Shown here one piece after another: positions 9,351 through 18,293 of a DNA stretch of 64,000 bases (position 1 is its first letter; each line of letters begins with the position of its first letter). Below the pieces are notes generated by a model. The model saw only the letters and a program-made list of their open reading frames with translations. It made no database searches and had not been told where the DNA came from. The DNA lies in the NCBI RefSeq assembly GCF_018861295.1, contig NZ_JAHLDM010000016.1, positions 53,878 to 117,877 on the forward strand, given 5' to 3'. The stretch is from Clostridium_AD estertheticum_D (GTDB lineage Bacteria > Bacillota > Clostridia > Clostridiales > Clostridiaceae). The position numbers were made by a program, and so were the translations under genes.

Positions 9351-9713
9351 ATGGAAAAAGTAGTTAAATTTCATAAAGAAGGTTATAATTGTGCAGAATC
9401 TGTTCTTAAAGCATTTAATGATGATACAGGATTAGACATTCCAGTATCGATTGCTAGCCCTTTTGGATCTGGCATGACTGTTGGAAGTACATGTGGAGCG
9501 ATTATAGGAACACTAATGGCAGTTGGTGCATTAAAAGGAAGAAATACGAGTGAAGAGAAAAATAATTCAAGAGCATTATCAAGAGAAATAATAAATAAAG
9601 TTAAAGAAAAATATGGAACTTTAGAATGCATTGAACTTAAGAAAAAAGGTGTAGCTTGTGATGAAATAATAAAATACGCTTATAATACATTAAAAGAATA
9701 TACAGAGGTATAA
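9351..9713 (+). CDS. C_GCAxxG_C_C family protein
   Basis: This 120-residue protein has GYNCAESVL near the N-terminus, STCGAIIGTLMAVG in the middle and a C-terminal cysteine pair (LECIELKKKGVACDE), the conserved pattern of the C-GCAxxG-C-C family (DUF family of putative redox-active or metal-binding proteins). GAGGAG precedes the ATG. No biochemical function is established for the family. It stands alone between regulators and a region of gene remnants. Confidence 0.85.
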   Translation: MEKVVKFHKEGYNCAESVLKAFNDDTGLDIPVSIASPFGSGMTVGSTCGAIIGTLMAVGALKGRNTSEEKNNSRALSREIINKVKEKYGTLECIELKKKGVACDEIIKYAYNTLKEYTEV

Positions 9714-9974
9714 TGAAATTTATAATAGAAGGTTATAGTTATACAACTCTTTTGGGAAAAGTTTTGTATAAAGGTGAAAGACTTGAAATAATTTGAAAGA
9801 CTGCCCTTAAATTCCCATACATTTGCCAAGTGTTTTATGCAAAAAAAGTAGTGCAATTAATAAAAATTTAAATTAGTAAAACAGAGTAACCATGGGATTT
9901 AAAGAGTTTCTGTGGAAACTCTTACTTATTAGGGGGTGATGCTTTGGATAATTGTAAAACAATATAAATATCAG
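9714..9974. other. Non-coding stretch with a small perfect hairpin
   Basis: AGAGTTTC-TGTG-GAAACTCT at 9903-9922 is a perfect 8-base stem-loop with no T run. No open frame with a start was found. The stretch leads into decayed coding DNA. Confidence 0.4.
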
Positions 9975-10143
9975 ATACATATGTAATTTTATTTCAAGCA
10001 ATAAGGATTAGTGCATTGCTACATGATGTTGGACATCCGCTATTTAGTCATGTTACTGAATTTGCATTAAAGGATGTATGGAAAATAATAAATGAAATTA
10101 ATAAGGAAAATAGAACTGAAAGACAAGAAAAGTATATAGATTA
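9975..10143 (+). pseudogene. Remnant of an HD-domain phosphohydrolase
   Basis: A start-less frame reads RISALLHDVGHPLFSHVTEF, the metal-binding HD core of dGTPase-like/HD-superfamily phosphohydrolases, and then stops with TAG at 10,141-10,143. Only about 55 codons remain, and it joins directly to the RpiR fragment that follows. It cannot make a working enzyme. Confidence 0.65.
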
Positions 10144-10278
10144 GATCTCGCCGAGAAAACATTTGTGTCAAAATCTGCAATTCATCGTTTTTGCAAAAAG
10201 ATTGGTATTGATGGGTTTAATGAACTTAAGGTAAAACTTAATTGTTGATGATAGAAATATTAGTGAAGAGAAATAAAA
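10144..10278 (+). pseudogene. Internally deleted copy of the RpiR regulator gene
   Basis: Bases 10,144-10,239 match 2661-2756 with 2 visible differences in 96, covering the helix-turn-helix. Bases 10,241-10,278 match 3381-3418 with 1 difference in 38, covering the C-terminus and stop. About 620 bases of the SIS domain are gone between them, with a one-base insertion at the joint. The copy lies 270 bases upstream of the GH4 gene. Confidence 0.85.
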
Positions 10279-10299
10279 TATATTATATTGAATTATTTT

Positions 10300-10333
10300 A
10301 AAGCTCATCAGAAAAAAGCTGATGAGCTTTTGC
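10300..10333 (+). terminator. Rho-independent terminator
   Basis: AAAGCTCATCAG pairs with CTGATGAGCTTT across a short A-rich loop and ends in T residues. It would end transcription through the RpiR remnant before the beta-glucoside genes. Confidence 0.75.
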
Positions 10334-10550
10334 AGTTGTATATGTGAAGAATAATATAAAGTATCAAAAAGTTTCAATATATTATCAAAATACTAAAAAT
10401 TTTTAGAAAAAATGACCAGAATAGCTTGATCCCATTGAGTTACTTGGTTATAGCATCTATATTATAAATATAATAAAAGTCTAACGTTTAAAAAATTTAG
10501 TCAAAAGCATTTTGAAAAAAGAAATGTGAAATCGATTGGAGGGAAAGAGT

Positions 10551-11939
10551 GTGAGAAAGGCTATAAAAATAGTAACAATTGGTGGGGGCAGCAGCTATAC
10601 ACCAGAATTAATGGAAGGTTTTATTAAAAGATATGATGAAATGCCAATAAGTGAAATTTGGCTAGTAGATATTGAAGAGGGAAAAGAAAAAGTAGAAATA
10701 ATAGGAAAACTTGCACAACGTATGTGGGATGCAACACCATATAATGTACAAGTATTCACAACCTTAGATAGGAGAGAAGCATTAAAAGGTGCAGATTTTG
10801 TAACAACACAATTTAGAGTTGGTTTACTGGATGCAAGAATTAAAGATGAAAGAATACCATCATTACATGGGATGTTAGGACAAGAAACTAATGGTGCTGG
10901 TGGAATGTTTAAAGCATTTAGAACAATTCCAGTAATAAGAGAAATTGTTGAAGACATGAAGGAATTGTGTCCAGTGGCATGGTTGATTAATTTTACTAAT
11001 CCTAGTGGAATCATTACGGAAGCTGTAATTAAGCATTTCGGATGGAAAAAGTGTATTGGTTTATGTAATGTACCAGTTATAGCTATGATGAACGAACCAA
11101 AGGTTATTAGAAAAGAAACTTCAGAATTAAATTATCAATTTGCAGGATTAAATCATTTCCATTGGCATAAAGTGTTTGATACAGAAGGAAATGAAGTAAC
11201 TGGACAGTTAATAGATCATATTAATGAAAAAAATGGGGGGACACCAGCTAATATTTTTCAAGCTGAATTTTCCTTAGAATTATTACATTCTATGAATTTA
11301 CTGCCTTGTGGATATCATCGTTATTACTATGTAGAAAGAGAAATGCTTGAGCACAGCATAGAGGAATTCAAAAAAGGTGGAACACGTGCTGAGCAAATGA
11401 AAGAAGTGGAAGCATCTCTTTTTGAAATATATAAAAACCCAGATTTAAATAAAAAGCCTGAAGAAATTAATAAACGTGGCGGTGCATTTTATAGTGATGC
11501 GGCTTGTGAATGCATAAGTGCAATATATAATAACAAAGGAATTCATATGGTAGTAAGCACACAAAACAATGGAGCTATACCTTGTCTAAATTCAGATTCT
11601 ATAGTTGAAATTTCATGTAGAATTTCTGCTAAAGGAGCAGAACCAATTGCATGGGGAGAAATGGGTTCATTTGAAAAAGGACATCTTCAAATTATGAAAG
11701 CAATGGAAGAATGTACAATAAATGCTGCGTTATTAGGGGATTATGGAATGGCATTACAAGCATTTACAATAAATCCATTGGTTCAAAAGGGAAGTGAAGC
11801 AAAACAAGTACTAGATGAATTATTGGTAGCACATGAAAAATATCTTCCACAATTTAAAGAAAAGATAGCTGCGTTAAAGAAACAAGGCGTGGCATCAAAA
11901 GATCCTGTAGTAATCGAGTTAATGAAAAATGGACATTAA
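10551..11939 (+). CDS. Family 4 glycosidase (6-phospho-alpha/beta-glucosidase)
   Basis: This 462-residue GH4 enzyme hydrolyses 6-phosphoglycosides in the cytoplasm using NAD+ and a divalent metal. It shows the Rossmann start KIVTIGGGSSYTPEL, NFTNPSGIITEAV, CNVP (metal-binding Cys region) and GLNHFHW. The GTG at 10,551 follows GGAGGG at 8 bases; a TTG 15 bases upstream overlaps that site. It is the first gene of a beta-glucoside locus with a PTS permease and a GH1 enzyme, which favours 6-phospho-beta-glucosidase. Its stop overlaps the broken galM start. Confidence 0.92.
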   Translation: MRKAIKIVTIGGGSSYTPELMEGFIKRYDEMPISEIWLVDIEEGKEKVEIIGKLAQRMWDATPYNVQVFTTLDRREALKGADFVTTQFRVGLLDARIKDERIPSLHGMLGQETNGAGGMFKAFRTIPVIREIVEDMKELCPVAWLINFTNPSGIITEAVIKHFGWKKCIGLCNVPVIAMMNEPKVIRKETSELNYQFAGLNHFHWHKVFDTEGNEVTGQLIDHINEKNGGTPANIFQAEFSLELLHSMNLLPCGYHRYYYVEREMLEHSIEEFKKGGTRAEQMKEVEASLFEIYKNPDLNKKPEEINKRGGAFYSDAACECISAIYNNKGIHMVVSTQNNGAIPCLNSDSIVEISCRISAKGAEPIAWGEMGSFEKGHLQIMKAMEECTINAALLGDYGMALQAFTINPLVQKGSEAKQVLDELLVAHEKYLPQFKEKIAALKKQGVASKDPVVIELMKNGH

Positions 11940-12200
11940 AAGAGGGTTATTTGGAGCGACGAAAGAAGAAAAAGAAGCCTATATATTTACACTTGAAAAT
12001 TCAAAAGGAATGAAAGCACAGGTGACAAATTATGGAGCAATACTAGTTTCGTTGTTTAGAGTTGTTTACAAAAAAAATGAGGAGGTTTCTGTATGGAACC
12101 ACAGTTTTACCACAATAGTATTAATATAGATAACATTAAGTCACCGCTTTTCGATAAAGGAGAAGAATTTAAAACTACAACAATATATCAGTTTTTATAG
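11929..12200 (+). pseudogene. Aldose 1-epimerase with internal deletion
   Basis: The ATG at 11,929 overlaps the GH4 stop by 11 bases and gives RGLFGATKEEKEAYIFTLEN and VTNYGAILVSL, the N-terminus of galactose mutarotase. After about 40 residues the family match ends. From 12,093 a second frame gives SPLFDKGEEFKTTTIYQFL and stop, the C-terminus of the same family. Roughly 260 internal residues, including the catalytic His/Glu core, are missing. Translational coupling to GH4 shows it was once part of this operon. Confidence 0.75.
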
Positions 12201-12210
12201 ATAAATTATA

Positions 12211-12333
12211 AATATTTTAGAAGATTTAAGTTTGTCAAAGGCGATTAAAATAAATGCGGAGGTTTTACGACATAAATCTACTGAAAAACATAAAAAAATA
12301 GTTGCTGGAAAGCAGGCTATACCCACCAGATAG
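12211..12333 (+). pseudogene. Unidentified open fragment
   Basis: A 40-codon start-less frame reads LSLSKAIKINAEVLRHKSTE followed by a basic, protein-like tail and a stop at 12,331. Its composition looks like genuine coding sequence, possibly the tail of a lost gene of the beta-glucoside operon, but I cannot name the family. Confidence 0.3.
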
Positions 12334-12381
12334 GAAGAAGATTTAATTTTTAAATTATCTTTTTTCTACTGGTGGGTTTTT
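12321..12381 (+). terminator. Long-loop hairpin with T run before the PTS gene
   Basis: ACCCACCAG pairs with CTGGTGGGT and is followed by TTTTT. The intervening bases contain a second A/T stem. It can act as a terminator or attenuator separating GH4/galM from the PTS gene. Confidence 0.6.
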
Positions 12382-12524
12382 GTTTGAAAAATTTCAATAA
12401 AATATGTATTTAGTTGAAAAAATAGTAAAGTGTTTTAGGAATTTTGATATTTATTATCTTACTATTATACCAATTGTAATGTTATGAATTCTAAAAAAAT
12501 TAATTTGTTGAGGAGGAAAAAATT

Positions 12525-14397
12525 ATGGATTACAAAAAAATTGCATCCACGATTTTAGAAAAAAGTAGGTGGAGAAAAAAATGTTATATCAGTAGGACAT
12601 TGTGCTACGCGTTTACGTTTTAACTTAAAAAATGATAAAAAGGCAGATACAGAATTTCTTCAAAATCTTAAGGGTGTTGTTGGAGTTGTAAATAAAGGCG
12701 GGCAATATCAAGTTGTCATTGGTAGTGATGTTAAAAATGTTTATAAACAACTTTTAGAGTTAGGATCATTCAATAATAATGATGTGTCTAGTGAAAAAGG
12801 AGAAGATAAGGGTATTATAACAAAGGCCTTAGATACGATTGCGGGTATATTCTTTCCAATTGTTCCCGCACTAACTGGTGCTGGTATGTTAAAAGCTGTA
12901 ATGGCTATAGCAGTTGCACTTGGATGGCTTTCTTCTAAATCAAGCACATACCAATTTATAAACTATATTGGTGATACTGCTTTCTACTTTTTACCAATAT
13001 TACTAGCAAATTCTGCTGCAAAGAAATTTAAATGTAACGAATATGCGGCAATGGCTATTGGTGGTGTATTATTACATCCAACATTTACTACAATGGTGGC
13101 TAATGCGAAAAAAGCAGGAGAAGGATTACAGCTTTTAGGGTTACCAGTTTCCTTGGTTTCTTATGGATCCTCAGTTGTTCCTATTATTTTAGCTGTTTGG
13201 TTTATGTCTTATGTTGAGAGATTGGCAGATAAAATTATTCCAGGTACTATTAAATTATTCGGTGTGCCATTACTTACTTTAATGATTGTAGCACCAGTAA
13301 CTTTAATTGCTATTGGTCCATTAGGAAATATCTTAGGCGTAGGATTAGGAGCAGGAGTTACTTTCTTAAATGCATATGCTAGCTGGCTTGTTCCTCTATT
13401 AGTAGGTGCATTAACTCCATTAATGGTTATGACTGGAATGCATTATGGATTAATTCCAATTGGAATTAACATGCTTGCAACAACAGGATATGATACAGTA
13501 GCAGGTCCAGGAATGATGGTTTCAAATATTGCTCAAGGTGGAGCTTCACTTGCAGTAGCAATACGTGCAAAAAACAAAGATGTAAAACAACTTGCAGGTT
13601 CGGTATGGATTACAGCAGTTCTAGGTATTACAGAGCCAGCTATGTATGGTATTAGTTTAAGATTCAAAAAGCCATTATATGCTGCCATGATTGGTGGAGG
13701 TGCTGCTGGTCTATTCATAGGTGTTATGGGTGTTGGAAGATATGCTCAGGTTGCACCAGGGTTACTTGCATTACCAAGTTTTATTGGACAAGATGGATTT
13801 GCTAATGTAATATATGCAGCTATTGGATGTGCTATTGCGTTTATAGTTTCATTTATTGCTTCTTTTATGCTTGGAATAGACGAACCAGAGCAAGATACAA
13901 AAGGATCAGGAGACAAAGCTGAAGTGGTAATAGATGTGGCTTCAAGTGGTGTTATCTATGCTCCTATTAAAGGAAGAACAGTAGATCTTAAAGAAGTTAG
14001 TGATCCAGTTTTTGCTGATGGTATTATGGGTCAAGGTGTAGCAATTATACCAGAGGAAGGAGCTGTTTATGCCCCAGTAGATGGTGTGGTTTCAGCATTG
14101 TTTGACACTAAGCATGCTATTGGAATTACTGGTGATGATGGTGTGGAAATACTAATTCACATTGGTATAGATACAGTTAAAATGAATGGACGTTGTTATA
14201 CAGCTCATATTCAAAAAGATCAAAAAGTAAAAAAAGGTGATAAGTTATTAGAATTTGATATGAAGGCAATTAAAGAAGAAGGTTATGATCTAATTACTCC
14301 TGTTCTTATTTTGAACTCTTCTGATTATGCTGAAGTTTTAGGTATAACTGATAAAGATATTAAGGTAGGAGATGCTTTAATCAAAATAGCAAAATAA
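12525..14397 (+). pseudogene. PTS beta-glucoside EIIBCA permease with frameshift in EIIB
   Basis: AGGAGG precedes the ATG at 12,525. The first 12 codons (MDYKKIASTILE) are EIIB-like, then a run of six A at 12,559-12,564 shifts the frame; one A fewer restores VGGEKNVISVGHCATRLRF, with the phosphorylated Cys, and an uninterrupted frame to 14,397. The rest contains EIIC membrane helices and an EIIA domain (ILIHIGIDTVKMNG). The permease would phosphorylate and import beta-glucosides. As written it cannot make EIIB; a sequencing error, slippage or phase variation at the A run are alternatives. No good start exists in the restored frame before 12,784. Confidence 0.85.
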
Positions 14398-14564
14398 AAC
14401 CTTCTTATTAAAGATATTAAATAATATGGTTTCGGTTGTTGTGAATCCAATAATGAGACAACAATCGATCCAACTAATTAGGAAATATATAACCTGAAGT
14501 TAACTATAAAAGATAGAAATAATATTATTACTACATCATTAAAAAAATGAAAGAGGGTTTGAAG

Positions 14565-16019
14565 ATGAGTTTTTCAAAAGATTTCTTATGGGGTGGAGCA
14601 ACGGCAGCCAATCAATATGAAGGCGCATATTTATCAGGAGGCAGTGGATTAAGTACTCTTGATGTTCTTACTGTAGGAAGCCATACAAATCCACGTAAGG
14701 TAATTTTAAAAACTAAAGAAGGTGAAATAAAAGAAGCAGGAAGACTTGATGCTCTTCCAGAAGGAGCTGTAGGATACATAGATTTAGATACATATTATCC
14801 AAGCCATAAAGCTGTTGATTTTTATGGACATTTTAAAGAAGATATTAAATTGTTTGCTGAAATGGGCTTTAAATGCTTTAGAATGTCTATAAGCTGGACA
14901 AGAATTTGTCCTAAAGGAACTAAAGAATTAAATGAAGAAGGCTTAAAATTTTATGATGAAGTATTTGATGAATTATTAAAATACGGAATTGAGCCTATCG
15001 TTACAATAAATCATTTTGACGTTCCAATGTACCTTGCTGACAATTATGACGGATGGTCAAGCAGAGAAGTAGTTGATTATTATGTATTCTTCTGCGAAAT
15101 GATCTTTAATAGGTATAAGGATAAAGTTAAACATTGGATGACGTTTAACGAAATAAATTTTCTTAGATGCTGGGTTCATATTGGTATACACAATACTGAT
15201 GATCAGACTAAATATCAAGCAGTTCATCATTTATTTGTAGCTAGCGCAAAAGCTGTTAAGCTAGGTCATGAGATTAATCCAGATTTCAAAATAGGAACTA
15301 TGGTAGCGTATATTCCTAGCTATCCAATGACCTGCAAACCAGAAGATGTTATGAAAAATCTAGTGTTCCAAAGACAAGTAGAATTCTACCTAGATGTTCA
15401 ATGCAAGGGATATTACCCTGCTAATAAGATTAAAGAATTTGAAAGAAAAGGAATTACGATAAAGAAAGAGCAAGGGGACGATGAAATAATCAAGAAAGGT
15501 ATCGCAGATTACATTGGCTTTAGCTACTATATGTCTACGGCATCAACAACAGATAAAAATGCAGAAAAGACAGGTGGAAATAATATGATGGCATATAAAA
15601 ATCCATATCTAGAAGTATCGGATTGGGGCTGGTCAGTTGATCCACTAGGATTACGTATTTCGTTATGCCAAATGTATGAACGCTATAATATTCCATTATT
15701 TGTAGTTGAAAATGGTTTTGGAGCTGTTGACCAAGTAGAAGTTGATGGTTCAATTAATGATGACCATAGAATTGATTACTTAAAGGAACATATCAAAGCT
15801 ATGAAAGATGCAGTTGAATTAGATGGTGTTGATTTAATGGGATATACTCCATGGGGATGTATTGATTTAGTATCTTGGAGTACAGGAGAAATGAAAAAAC
15901 GTTATGGTTTCATTTATGTAGACATGGATGATGCAGGAAATGGAACTCTTAATCGTAGCAAGAAAAAATCCTTTGAGTGGTATAAACAGTGTATTGAATC
16001 CAATGGAGAAGAATTATGA
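14565..16019 (+). CDS. Family 1 glycosidase (6-phospho-beta-glucosidase)
   Basis: A 484-residue GH1 enzyme that cleaves phosphorylated beta-glucosides brought in by the PTS. FLWGGATAANQYEGAY is at the N-terminus, TFNEIN carries the acid/base Glu and VVENGFG the nucleophile Glu. The ATG at 14,565 follows AAAGAGGG; an ATG 18 bases upstream has no ribosome site. It lies after the PTS gene and overlaps the next small gene by 4 bases (ATGA), so the two are translationally coupled. Confidence 0.93.
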   Translation: MSFSKDFLWGGATAANQYEGAYLSGGSGLSTLDVLTVGSHTNPRKVILKTKEGEIKEAGRLDALPEGAVGYIDLDTYYPSHKAVDFYGHFKEDIKLFAEMGFKCFRMSISWTRICPKGTKELNEEGLKFYDEVFDELLKYGIEPIVTINHFDVPMYLADNYDGWSSREVVDYYVFFCEMIFNRYKDKVKHWMTFNEINFLRCWVHIGIHNTDDQTKYQAVHHLFVASAKAVKLGHEINPDFKIGTMVAYIPSYPMTCKPEDVMKNLVFQRQVEFYLDVQCKGYYPANKIKEFERKGITIKKEQGDDEIIKKGIADYIGFSYYMSTASTTDKNAEKTGGNNMMAYKNPYLEVSDWGWSVDPLGLRISLCQMYERYNIPLFVVENGFGAVDQVEVDGSINDDHRIDYLKEHIKAMKDAVELDGVDLMGYTPWGCIDLVSWSTGEMKKRYGFIYVDMDDAGNGTLNRSKKKSFEWYKQCIESNGEEL

Positions 16020-16324
16020 AGAAAATGAATATTGAAATTGTAGAGCTTGAAGAAAATTATGAAAAGTCTGAGTTCTGTGGTGTGTTCCGCTATAATCCTA
16101 TGAAGGAAGGTAATATAAAGATTGCTCCAAATTATTTTGTAAAGCAGATGGAAGGTAAACTTGAACTTCGTACTGAAGAAGAGCAGCAAAAGCTTATGGA
16201 AGAACATTGCTCACAGTATACAACAGATAGAGTAGTTTGTTACTGTAATTCTTGTTTAAGAGGTGTTAAGCAAGGTGTGGGAAATGGTGTTCATTTAATG
16301 GATTTAATTATGCAGACTGCTTAA
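16016..16324 (+). CDS. Small Cys-containing protein coupled to the GH1 gene
   Basis: This 102-residue protein overlaps the GH1 stop by 4 bases. Its C-terminal part, DRVVCYCNSCLRGVKQGVGN followed by GVHLMDLIMQ, resembles the second half of a CCG (cysteine-rich, heterodisulfide-reductase type) domain, in which CC/CxxC residues hold an Fe-S cluster. The N-terminal half is not recognised. It could be a genuine small redox protein or the C-terminal remnant of a longer Fe-S protein; its intact start and coupling favour a translated gene. Confidence 0.55.
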   Translation: MKKMNIEIVELEENYEKSEFCGVFRYNPMKEGNIKIAPNYFVKQMEGKLELRTEEEQQKLMEEHCSQYTTDRVVCYCNSCLRGVKQGVGNGVHLMDLIMQTA

Positions 16325-16359
16325 ATAATTAATTGTTTATTTTTTAGGAGGTATTAGGT

Positions 16360-16953
16360 ATGACAAAAAAATATATAGTGTTTACTAGTGAGTATGCAAG
16401 TGCAGCGAGATATATAGCAAAGGAACTAGAAAAAAAGCTTGGAATAAAATTTTATGGTGAAGAAGATTTATTGATTAGGACTGCAAAGGAATCTGGAATT
16501 GATGAGAAAGTTTTAAGTGAATATGATGAAAAACTTGCAAATAGTAAGTTTGATGAAACTTTACAGTCGAATGAACTTGATTTAGGACTTAAGATTTATA
16601 ATGCATACTCAGATACTATTTTGAAAATAGTTGAGGAAGGTCATTGTATTCTTATGGAAAGAGGTGCAGATATAGTCTTAAGGGGTAAGGTAGATTTTTA
16701 AAATGTATATGTTTATAGCAAAGATATGGATAAAAAAGTAGACCGATGCGAAAGAGTTGTTGGAATTCCAAAGAAAGATGCACCTGAGTACATTGATAGA
16801 CAAGTTATGCAGAGAAAAATTTACTACAGTACATTTTCGAGCATTGAAAGAGGCAAGATGAGTGAATATGATTTATGTATTAATACTGATACATTTACTG
16901 TAGATTCCTTAGGAATGGAAAAGTGTGCTGAAATAGTAAAAGCAGCTTTATAA
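16360..16953 (+). pseudogene. Cytidylate kinase-like family protein interrupted by one stop codon
   Basis: After TTAGGAGG the ATG at 16,360 opens a nucleoside-kinase-like protein of 197 codons. A TAA at 16,699-16,701 interrupts it after GADIVLRGKVDF; the same frame then continues NVYVYSKDMDKKVDRCERVV and runs to 16,953. One base change (for example TTA to TAA) explains it. The family resembles cytidylate kinase and is often found beside sugar-uptake genes; its substrate is unknown. Readthrough is not supported by anything I see. Confidence 0.8.
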
Positions 16954-17187
16954 AGTGAAACTTGATTTAGGTGGAGGATTCCAGCTAAATCTTAGTTGAA
17001 CTAATCCAGGAGCGTGCAGCCGTTATCTCACATTGATAAAAGTAGATATTTCAAATTTAAAACTCGGAATAGTCACGTTCACAGTGCACGTGTAAGTTTT
17101 ACGGATGCTAGCTATCGGATAAATATTTAAAAAATACTTATGCTTCAAATCATGGCGCTAAGTATTTTTAATAAGGGGATAATTGTA
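16954..17187 (+). other. Structured intergenic region before the TauE/SafE gene
   Basis: Richer in G+C than its surroundings, with potential stems: GATTTAG (about 16,963) with CTAAATC (about 16,985), and CACGT with ACGTG (about 17,070-17,090). No open frame was found. It could be an RNA element or the end of a lost mobile element. I do not recognise a known riboswitch. Confidence 0.35.
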
Positions 17188-17967
17188 ATGATAATATTAA
17201 TGTATGTAAGTATTATATTAATTGCCACCATTTCAGGTGCAACTTCTGGTCTTGGCGGAGGGGTAATAATTAAACCATTATTTGATATGATTGGTTATCA
17301 TAATGCAGCTGCAATAGGATTTTACTCATCAGTTGCTGTTTTTACCATGAGTATTGTATCAATAATTACACAATTGAAAAATGGTTTTATTTTTCAATTA
17401 AAGACTGTTTTATGGATATCTATTGGTTCGCTAATCGGGGGAGTAGCAGGAGAAGGGGTTTTTAATAGAGTTGCTTCTTCTTATGAAAATAGTGTTGTTA
17501 AAGTCATTCAAGCATCTTTACTTGCAATTATTTTAATTTGTATATTAATTTATACAATAAATAAAGATAAAGTTAGATCTTTTCATTTAAAAAATTTCCT
17601 TTCTATATTCTTAGTTGGTTTTTTCTTAGGTTCAATTTCAGTCTTTTTAGGAATAGGAGGAGGACCATTAAATGTTGCTCTTTTGATGCTTCTGTTTTCT
17701 TATACGATTAAGGATGCGACAATTTATTCAATTGCTACTATTTTCTTTGCACAAATATCAAAATTAAGCAGTGTAATAATTTCAAATAAATTATTTGAAT
17801 ATGATTTATCTTTAATCCCATTTATGTGTGTCTCAGCAGTTATTGGAGGGTTTATAGGTACCTTAATTAATCTGAGATTAGAGGAAAGAAAAATTGAAAA
17901 ATTTTATATATTTCTAATTGGATTATTATTGATTATATCTGGATATAATGTAATTACAAATTTATAA
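17188..17967 (+). CDS. TauE/SafE family membrane transporter
   Basis: A 259-residue protein with about eight membrane helices. SGATSGLGGGVIIKPLFDMI near the start and a second glycine motif GSISVFLGIGGGPLN at mid-length are the internal repeats of the TauE/SafE (sulfite/organosulfur anion exporter) family. The ATG at 17,188 follows AAGGGG at 8 bases. Substrate cannot be told from sequence. Confidence 0.88.
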   Translation: MIILMYVSIILIATISGATSGLGGGVIIKPLFDMIGYHNAAAIGFYSSVAVFTMSIVSIITQLKNGFIFQLKTVLWISIGSLIGGVAGEGVFNRVASSYENSVVKVIQASLLAIILICILIYTINKDKVRSFHLKNFLSIFLVGFFLGSISVFLGIGGGPLNVALLMLLFSYTIKDATIYSIATIFFAQISKLSSVIISNKLFEYDLSLIPFMCVSAVIGGFIGTLINLRLEERKIEKFYIFLIGLLLIISGYNVITNL

Positions 17968-18014
17968 TTTGGGATGGTTTTGTTCAATTTAATATACTCA
18001 TTTGGAGGTAAGTT

Positions 18015-18182
18015 ATGGAGGGAGAAAGTAATATTTATAATCTTAACCTAGAAGAGAAAAATAACAGGAATAGGACTATTAGCTATAGCAATTTCATTAT
18101 ATTAGCAATTACTCCCATAGTTTATGGAATATATAGATATAGAAAAATCAATAAAAAGATAGAGAAGGTAGTTTATAAATAA
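18015..18182 (+). CDS. 55-residue single-pass membrane protein
   Basis: TTTGGAGGTAAGTT gives an excellent ribosome site for the ATG at 18,015. The product has a polar N-terminus, one hydrophobic helix (FIILAITPIVYGIY) and a basic C-terminus (RYRKINKKIEK), and is followed by a clear terminator. Function unknown. It may be cotranscribed with the transporter 48 bases upstream. Confidence 0.6.
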   Translation: MEGESNIYNLNLEEKNNRNRTISYSNFIILAITPIVYGIYRYRKINKKIEKVVYK

Positions 18183-18205
18183 AAAAGGCTCAACACATAT
18201 TTTAT

Positions 18206-18236
18206 AAGGCAGTGCAAAATGAACTGCCTTATTTTT
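18206..18236 (+). terminator. Rho-independent terminator
   Basis: AAGGCAGT pairs with ACTGCCTT across a 9-base loop and ATTTTT follows. It ends the transporter/small protein transcript. Confidence 0.85.
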
Positions 18237-18293
18237 AGTCTGCCAATGCTGAATAGCAAATTAGCAGGGATTAATTTTATTGTTTATGGAATA

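Noticed and set aside
10515..10550. CcpA cre site before the GH4 gene
   Set aside because: The best candidate has three mismatches to the consensus, no better than chance in such DNA.
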